From NCBI GenBank assembly GCA_017442585.1, contig JAFRZM010000011.1, forward strand, positions 1-64,000: 64,000 nucleotides of DNA, written 5' to 3'. The DNA comes from Lachnospiraceae bacterium. GTDB taxonomy: Bacteria > Bacillota > Clostridia > Lachnospirales > Lachnospiraceae. Of this stretch, positions 59,691 through 64,000 are shown in pieces. Within the stretch, counting starts at the first letter, position 1; each line of letters starts with the position of its first letter. Below the pieces are notes generated by a model. It had not been told where the DNA came from. It ran no database searches and saw only the letters and a list, made by a program, of their open reading frames with translations. Position numbers and translations under genes: made by a program.

Positions 59691-60192
59691 TTACCATTTT
59701 GTTTATTAGTCTTATAAATTTCCATATCAATGAATACAATATATCACGTATAACGTGCCTTATTATAAACACCGCATGAACCCCGAGGCACGCTCCATTA
59801 ATATCTCCAAAGTACTTATACCCTATATATGCACCTATAGGAATAAATACAATACCCGATACAAATATAACCGTTCTTGTTATCCATTGAATTGCATAAG
59901 CCCCAAGCGCAACCCCTGTTGCAATGTAGAGCAGCATATCGAGTTTTAAAAAGAATCCCGCAACACCGATAAGTCCTATAACGAGATAGAAGATATATGA
60001 GAAATGCGCGAGCTTCCCGAATATATTACCGATTTCTTCTTCCTTTTGATCAACCGCTAATTTTATCGCAGGATTTCTGCTTCCTTTTCCTATAACATTC
60101 CCGCATAAAGGACAAATAAGATCGCTTTTGCCTGAAACCTGTTGAGGTGTAAAATCGAAGTCTTTATCACAATTGTTACAATATCTTAGCAT
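59683..60192 (-). CDS. Zinc-ribbon membrane protein, unknown
   Basis: A 169-residue protein. Residues 1-35 form a zinc ribbon (RYCNNCDKDFDF and LICPLCGNVIG, two CxxC pairs). Then come four hydrophobic helices (about 62-85, 88-105, 112-130, 135-155). Such zinc-ribbon-plus-membrane proteins are usually of unknown function. The 3' end lies inside the tail of the GC-rich element (59683-59690), so the last few residues may be altered. There is no clear ribosome site before the ATG at 60192; GGGCGAATTCT precedes it. Confidence 0.6.
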   Translation of the reverse strand: MLRYCNNCDKDFDFTPQQVSGKSDLICPLCGNVIGKGSRNPAIKLAVDQKEEEIGNIFGKLAHFSYIFYLVIGLIGVAGFFLKLDMLLYIATGVALGAYAIQWITRTVIFVSGIVFIPIGAYIGYKYFGDINGACLGVHAVFIIRHVIRDILYSLIWKFIRLINKMVNK

Positions 60193-60350
60193 AGAATTCG
60201 CCCTAATTTTTTTATATTTTTCATTATAATAATTATATAAAAAAAGGATAAATAAGGCAAAGGTACGAATGGAAAAATCTTATGACATGTGATAAAATAT
60301 AAACGATGGCTAAGAATCATCATAGGTATATGTAAAAGGATAAAGGTAAA

Positions 60351-61970
60351 ATGAATAAAAATAGCAGAAAAGAGCTTGATGAAGCCGTTAAGAAATATGG
60401 CTTTAAAAAGCCGGTCGGATTATCAAAAGTTCTAAAAAGACTTCTCAAAACAGCAACGGAAGAAAATGACCTTTATATGATAGGCGCGGTAAATTATTAT
60501 TACGGCCTTGTGTATTATTATAAAGGTTCACGCATCATGGTGCTTTCATATGCATTAAAAGCAGCATCCATTTTTGAAAAACTTGACGATTACAGAATGC
60601 TTGCAAAAAGCTATAACCTCTTGGGAATAGGTTACGTTGCGCAGGAGAATTATCATCTCGCACTGGATGCATATTCAAAAGTGCAGGAGATCGTAAAGTA
60701 TCATAAGAATACAGAAGTTACATATTCAACGGTAATGAATAATATGGCTGAGTGCTATTTCCAGATGGGTGCAATTGAGAAGAGTACGAAACTTGTTAAG
60801 CCAAGCTTTGAAAAGGCTGTTAAAAAGGCGAGTATAATGCCGAGTTCAGTTGTGATTTATGGCATTAACCTGGCAGAGTGCTATGAGGGCTTAGGTGAAT
60901 ATGATAAGGCCGGTGAAGTGTTGGATAAATGCGAAGAGTATGTCGGAAGAGTTGAAATGCTTATGGTTGTCTGTGCACTTTATGCAAGAAGAGCGTGCGT
61001 GGCGTATGCCGAGAAGGACTATGTAATGGCCGATAAGTACGTTAACAAAACACTTGAGATAGCAAAGGATTGCGCAGATACCTATGAGATTCACAGGGAC
61101 TTCGAGAAGATAGCACATTCGGCAATTCAATGTGGGCAGTTTGATATAGCGGAAAAATTTATGGTAATCCTTAAAGATTATGCAAAGAAAACTCAGCATA
61201 TATTGGATAAGATTATAGAGTGCCGAGTTATGTTGGATTACTTCAACAAAAGGGGCGACAGCCTTAAGGCCATTGAATATAGTATCAAGCTAAATCAACT
61301 TTATGAGAAACGTATCGCTGAAGAAAAGACCACGCAGCTTGAGGTACATGAAAGAGCCGAGGCCGTCAACAAAGAGGTAAAAGCACTTTTAAAGAAGGTT
61401 AAGCAAAGCGAAGAGATTGCAGAAAAGGACGGCTTAACAGGACTTTTAAATCGTCCTGCGTTGCTTAAAGTCACGAATGAGTTTGTAGAAATCGGTGAAA
61501 AAGAAAATAAAAAGGTGGGCGGTATCTTTATGGATATCGACTGCTTTAAGGAATATAACGATACATACGGTCATGCGATGGGTGACCAAGTTATAAAAGC
61601 AATTGCCGATATCTGCATTAAGGAAGAGAATAAATATGTTAAGTTTGCAAGATACGGTGGCGATGAATTCTTGGGAATAACTTTGGGATATAAGGATATA
61701 GATGTTAACGAGATTGCAAAGCGTATTGCAAGAGCGGTTAAAAAGGAAGAAATAAAGCATAAAAACAATAAAAATATTGACCGTGTGAGCGTATCTATAG
61801 GTACGGTTAATCTCGATATGAAGACGAGTACAATCTTCGATATCGTAAACCTCTCCGATAAGGCTTTATACGAAGCCAAAAGAGGCGGTAAGAATGCTAT
61901 TTATAATTTCAATATTGCCGATTACGAAAAGGGCGGTAAGAAGAAAGCATATAACAAAATAGAATATTAA
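60351..61970 (+). CDS. TPR-GGDEF diguanylate cyclase
   Basis: A 539-residue cytoplasmic protein. About 35-330 is a set of tetratricopeptide-type helical repeats (LLGIGYVAQENYHLALDAYS, NMAECYFQMGAIEKS). A coiled coil (about 325-365) leads to a GGDEF domain (about 366-525) with DGLTGLLNRPALLKV, FMDIDCFKEYNDTYGHAMGD and RYGGDEF (G436 to F440). It should make cyclic di-GMP in response to a protein or ligand bound by the TPR part. No RxxD inhibitory site is present upstream of GGDEF. Start after AAAGGATAAAGGTAAA. Confidence 0.9.
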   Translation: MNKNSRKELDEAVKKYGFKKPVGLSKVLKRLLKTATEENDLYMIGAVNYYYGLVYYYKGSRIMVLSYALKAASIFEKLDDYRMLAKSYNLLGIGYVAQENYHLALDAYSKVQEIVKYHKNTEVTYSTVMNNMAECYFQMGAIEKSTKLVKPSFEKAVKKASIMPSSVVIYGINLAECYEGLGEYDKAGEVLDKCEEYVGRVEMLMVVCALYARRACVAYAEKDYVMADKYVNKTLEIAKDCADTYEIHRDFEKIAHSAIQCGQFDIAEKFMVILKDYAKKTQHILDKIIECRVMLDYFNKRGDSLKAIEYSIKLNQLYEKRIAEEKTTQLEVHERAEAVNKEVKALLKKVKQSEEIAEKDGLTGLLNRPALLKVTNEFVEIGEKENKKVGGIFMDIDCFKEYNDTYGHAMGDQVIKAIADICIKEENKYVKFARYGGDEFLGITLGYKDIDVNEIAKRIARAVKKEEIKHKNNKNIDRVSVSIGTVNLDMKTSTIFDIVNLSDKALYEAKRGGKNAIYNFNIADYEKGGKKKAYNKIEY

Positions 61971-61978
61971 ATTCGAAG

Positions 61979-62016
61979 CTCGTAATGTGAGAATAGTTCT
62001 CGCATTACGAGTATTT
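61979..62016 (+). terminator. Terminator after the GGDEF gene
   Basis: CTCGTAATG pairs with CATTACGAG and inner GAGAA with TTCTC, then TATTTTTATG. Confidence 0.85.
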
Positions 62017-62075
62017 TTATGTTACAATAAACTATGTATGTGTGAGAGTATGCATGCAGGTAAAAGGAGTTTTTT

Positions 62076-62552
62076 ATGATACGTATCGGTAACGGTTATG
62101 ATGTACATAAATTGGTAGAAAAAAGAGCCTTGATACTTGGCGGAGTAAATATCCCGTTTGAACTTGGATTGCTTGGTCATTCTGACGCGGATGTACTTAC
62201 GCATGCCATAATGGATGCACTTTTAGGTGCGGCGGCACTTCGTGATATCGGATATCATTTCCCTGATAACGATCCGAAGTATGAGGGTGTAGATAGCCTT
62301 AAGCTTTTAGCGGAAGTAGATAAGTTAATCCGCGATAAAGGCTTTAAGGTAGGAAATATTGATGCCACCATAATGGCAGAAAAGCCTAAGCTTAAAAACT
62401 ATATAGATGATATGCGAGAGAATATAGCAAATGTCTTAAACATCGATCTTGATTGCGTATCAGTTAAGGCTACGACAGAAGAAGGACTCGGCTTTACCGG
62501 TCGTATGGAAGGAATCGCGGTGAGCGCAGTCTGTATTTTGGAGTCTATGTAA
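62076..62552 (+). CDS. ispF: 2-C-methyl-D-erythritol 2,4-cyclodiphosphate synthase
   Basis: A 158-residue MEP-pathway enzyme that cyclises CDP-ME-2-phosphate. Zinc ligands are in GNGYDVHKL (D8, H10) and [19 protein letters not shown] (H42 region); [24 protein letters not shown] and [14 protein letters not shown] complete the family. The length is standard. Start ATG 62076 after AAAGGAG. It is 76 bp upstream of cysS, an arrangement common in Firmicutes (isoprenoid genes next to cysS). Confidence 0.95.
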   Translation: MIRIGNGYDVHKLVEKRALILGGVNIPFELGLLGHSDADVLTHAIMDALLGAAALRDIGYHFPDNDPKYEGVDSLKLLAEVDKLIRDKGFKVGNIDATIMAEKPKLKNYIDDMRENIANVLNIDLDCVSVKATTEEGLGFTGRMEGIAVSAVCILESM

Positions 62553-62628
62553 TTTTCGTAGGCTCCGTGAAAAAGCGCGAAAAGACGCGCATTAAACATT
62601 AAATATAGACTTAAAGAGGTAATTAAAA

Positions 62629-64000
62629 ATGGAAAACAACGTAAAACTTTATAATACATTAACAAGAAAGATTGAAACATTCATTCCGAATGAAGACGGT
62701 AAGGTCGGAATGTATACTTGCGGACCTACTGTATATCACTTTGCACACATTGGTAACCTTCGTTCTTACATCATGGAAGATGTGCTTGAGAAAACACTTA
62801 GATTCTACGGTTATGATGTTAAGCGTGTAATGAATATCACAGACGTAGGACACCTTGCATCTGACGGTGATACAGGTGAAGACAAGATGCTTAAAGGTGC
62901 AAAGCGTGAGCATAAGACAGTCATGGAAATCGCAGCTCAGTACACAGAAGCTTTTAAGAATGACTGTGCGGCACTTAACATTAAGTGGCCTGATTACGTA
63001 GAACCTGCTACAAACTGCATTGATGAATTCATTCATATGATTGAAGTTCTTATAGAAAAGGATTATGCATATCTTGCAGGCGGAAACGTATACTTTGATA
63101 CAAGCAAGCTTAAAAATTATTATGTTTTTTCCTCGGGTATGGAGAGTGCGGAGCTTTTCGAAGGCGTACGTGATGATGTATCCGTTGATGACAATAAGAA
63201 GAATAAAAATGACTTCGTACTTTGGTTTACAAAGTCAAAGTTTGAAGATCAGGCTTTAAAGTGGGACAGCCCTTGGGGCGTAGGATACCCGGGCTGGCAT
63301 ATCGAGTGCTCATGCATTTCAATGAAGCATTTAGGCGAATACATGGATATTCATTGCGGTGGTGTAGATAATATTTTCCCTCATCACACAAATGAAATTG
63401 CGCAGTCAGAAAGCTACCTTGGTCATAAGTGGTGCAACTATTGGTTCCATGTCCAGCATTTAAATGATCGTTCCGGTAAGATGAGTAAATCAAAGGGCAA
63501 TATCTTAACCGTATCGGTATTAAAAGAAAACGGTTACGACCCGCTCGCTTATAGATTTTTTTGCTTACAGTCACATTACAGAAAACCACTTGAGTTTTCT
63601 TATGATGCACTTGATAATGCAACAACGGGATTCAATAAGTTATTAAAGAGAATTCACGACACTGATAATAACGGTGAAGTTGATAAGGCAGTATTTGATG
63701 AATTTAGAAATAAGTTCCTTGAAGCGATAATCAACGATATCAATACAGGTAACGCGTTGACAGTTCTTTACGATGTGCTTAAAGCTGATACGAACGGTTG
63801 TACAAAGCGTGCTTTAATTGATGAGTTTGATAAGGTGCTTTCACTTGATTTAATAAAGAAGGCAGATGCACTTAAGGATGAAGGTGATACTTCTGATGTA
63901 AATGACGAACTCAAGGCATTTGTAGAAGGTAAAATCGCTGAACGTGCGGAAGCCAAGAAGAATAAAGACTTTGCGAAAGCAGATGCCATCCGTGATGAAC
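62629..64000 (+). CDS. cysS: Cysteinyl-tRNA synthetase, 3' end cut by the window
   Basis: The first 457 codons of a class Ia synthetase. Motifs: MYTCGPTVYHFAHIGNLRS (HIGH-type motif as HIGN, with zinc ligand Cys), DFVLWFTKSKFEDQALKW, CGGVDNIFPHHTNEIAQSE and SGKMSKSKGN (KMSKS). The C-terminal DALR-like helices begin near LEFSYDALDNATTGFNK. The ATG at 62629 follows AAAGAGGTAATTAAAA. The frame is open to the end of the window, and about 10-20 residues should remain, judged from the usual length of 460-480. Confidence 0.95.
   Translation, partial: MENNVKLYNTLTRKIETFIPNEDGKVGMYTCGPTVYHFAHIGNLRSYIMEDVLEKTLRFYGYDVKRVMNITDVGHLASDGDTGEDKMLKGAKREHKTVMEIAAQYTEAFKNDCAALNIKWPDYVEPATNCIDEFIHMIEVLIEKDYAYLAGGNVYFDTSKLKNYYVFSSGMESAELFEGVRDDVSVDDNKKNKNDFVLWFTKSKFEDQALKWDSPWGVGYPGWHIECSCISMKHLGEYMDIHCGGVDNIFPHHTNEIAQSESYLGHKWCNYWFHVQHLNDRSGKMSKSKGNILTVSVLKENGYDPLAYRFFCLQSHYRKPLEFSYDALDNATTGFNKLLKRIHDTDNNGEVDKAVFDEFRNKFLEAIINDINTGNALTVLYDVLKADTNGCTKRALIDEFDKVLSLDLIKKADALKDEGDTSDVNDELKAFVEGKIAERAEAKKNKDFAKADAIRDE

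Noticed and set aside
59391..59717. Open frame of 108 codons (and two overlapping frames) across the tRNA and GC-rich element
   Set aside because: It starts inside the tRNA, has no ribosome site, and exists because GC-rich hairpin DNA lacks stop codons in several phases.
1..64000. CRISPR array or insertion sequence
   Set aside because: No regularly spaced short repeats and no transposase or integrase frame were seen anywhere in the window.

Overview
The window looks like chromosome of a low-GC Gram-positive anaerobe, most likely a Lachnospiraceae member (Butyrivibrio/Roseburia-like). This is inferred from gene style: DUF3793 and DUF6110 proteins next to feoB, a fused PurL, an NSS transporter, AGGAGG ribosome sites, TTGACA/TATAAT promoters, and poly(glycerol-phosphate) glycopolymer genes. 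No marker gene fixes the species. The last gene (cysS) runs off the right edge and the first (an AbiEi-type antitoxin) off the left edge.

Layout. 0-3.7 kb: an AT-rich, partly decayed defence/toxin-antitoxin islet (frameshifted AbiEi antitoxin, AbiH, broken HTH gene, membrane-protein remnant, hicAB). A perfect 26-bp direct repeat (413-438 and 3683-3708) brackets all of it except the AbiEi gene. 3.8-9 kb: ordinary metabolic and transport genes. 9.2-11 kb: a four-gene ECF sigma/anti-sigma operon on the minus strand. 11.2-28.9 kb: a large metal locus. A short DtxR-type repressor diverges from feoA-feoA-feoB, a Cys-rich FeoB partner, an ABC exporter, DUF3793, DUF6110, a P-type ATPase, an HMA protein, a heterodimeric ABC pair, an ECF importer (S, T and double-ATPase) and a ZIP transporter. 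Five GTTAG-N6-CTAAC-type palindromes mark the regulon: four before feoA and one before DUF3793. 28.9-31.1 kb: small housekeeping and repair genes, including an MmcQ-alkyltransferase fusion.

31.1-31.5 kb holds an unannotated type I toxin-antitoxin-like locus. A 36-residue hydrophobic peptide is encoded on the minus strand, facing a consensus promoter for a short antisense RNA, and an inverted repeat forms the 5' end of both transcripts. 31.7-34.7 kb: DUF1015 protein and a SulP transporter. 34.8-49.7 kb: a cell-surface glycopolymer locus (PdaA-like deacetylase, TagGH exporter, TagD, pyruvyltransferase, three CDP-glycerol glycerophosphotransferases of which one is fused to a GT2 domain, a giant amidase/glucosaminidase with ten FnIII modules, and a priming sugar transferase). 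49.8-57.1 kb: a DUF2974 hydrolase, a nuclease-helicase fusion and purL. 57.2-59.3 kb: an AT-rich trio of a secreted C39-like peptidase and two small membrane-anchored proteins. 59.3-59.7 kb: a tRNA-Met with two mismatched stem pairs, followed by a very GC-rich hairpin-packed element that ends in a second copy of the tRNA 3' end. 59.7-64 kb: a zinc-ribbon membrane protein, a TPR-GGDEF protein, ispF and cysS.

How it works together. The metal locus reads as one iron-responsive programme: Fe(II) import (Feo), a possible haem/siderophore ABC+ECF route, P-type ATPase metal handling and ZIP uptake, controlled by the divergent repressor. The surface locus provides CDP-glycerol (TagD), builds and modifies the polymer, exports it (TagGH) and includes a wall hydrolase.
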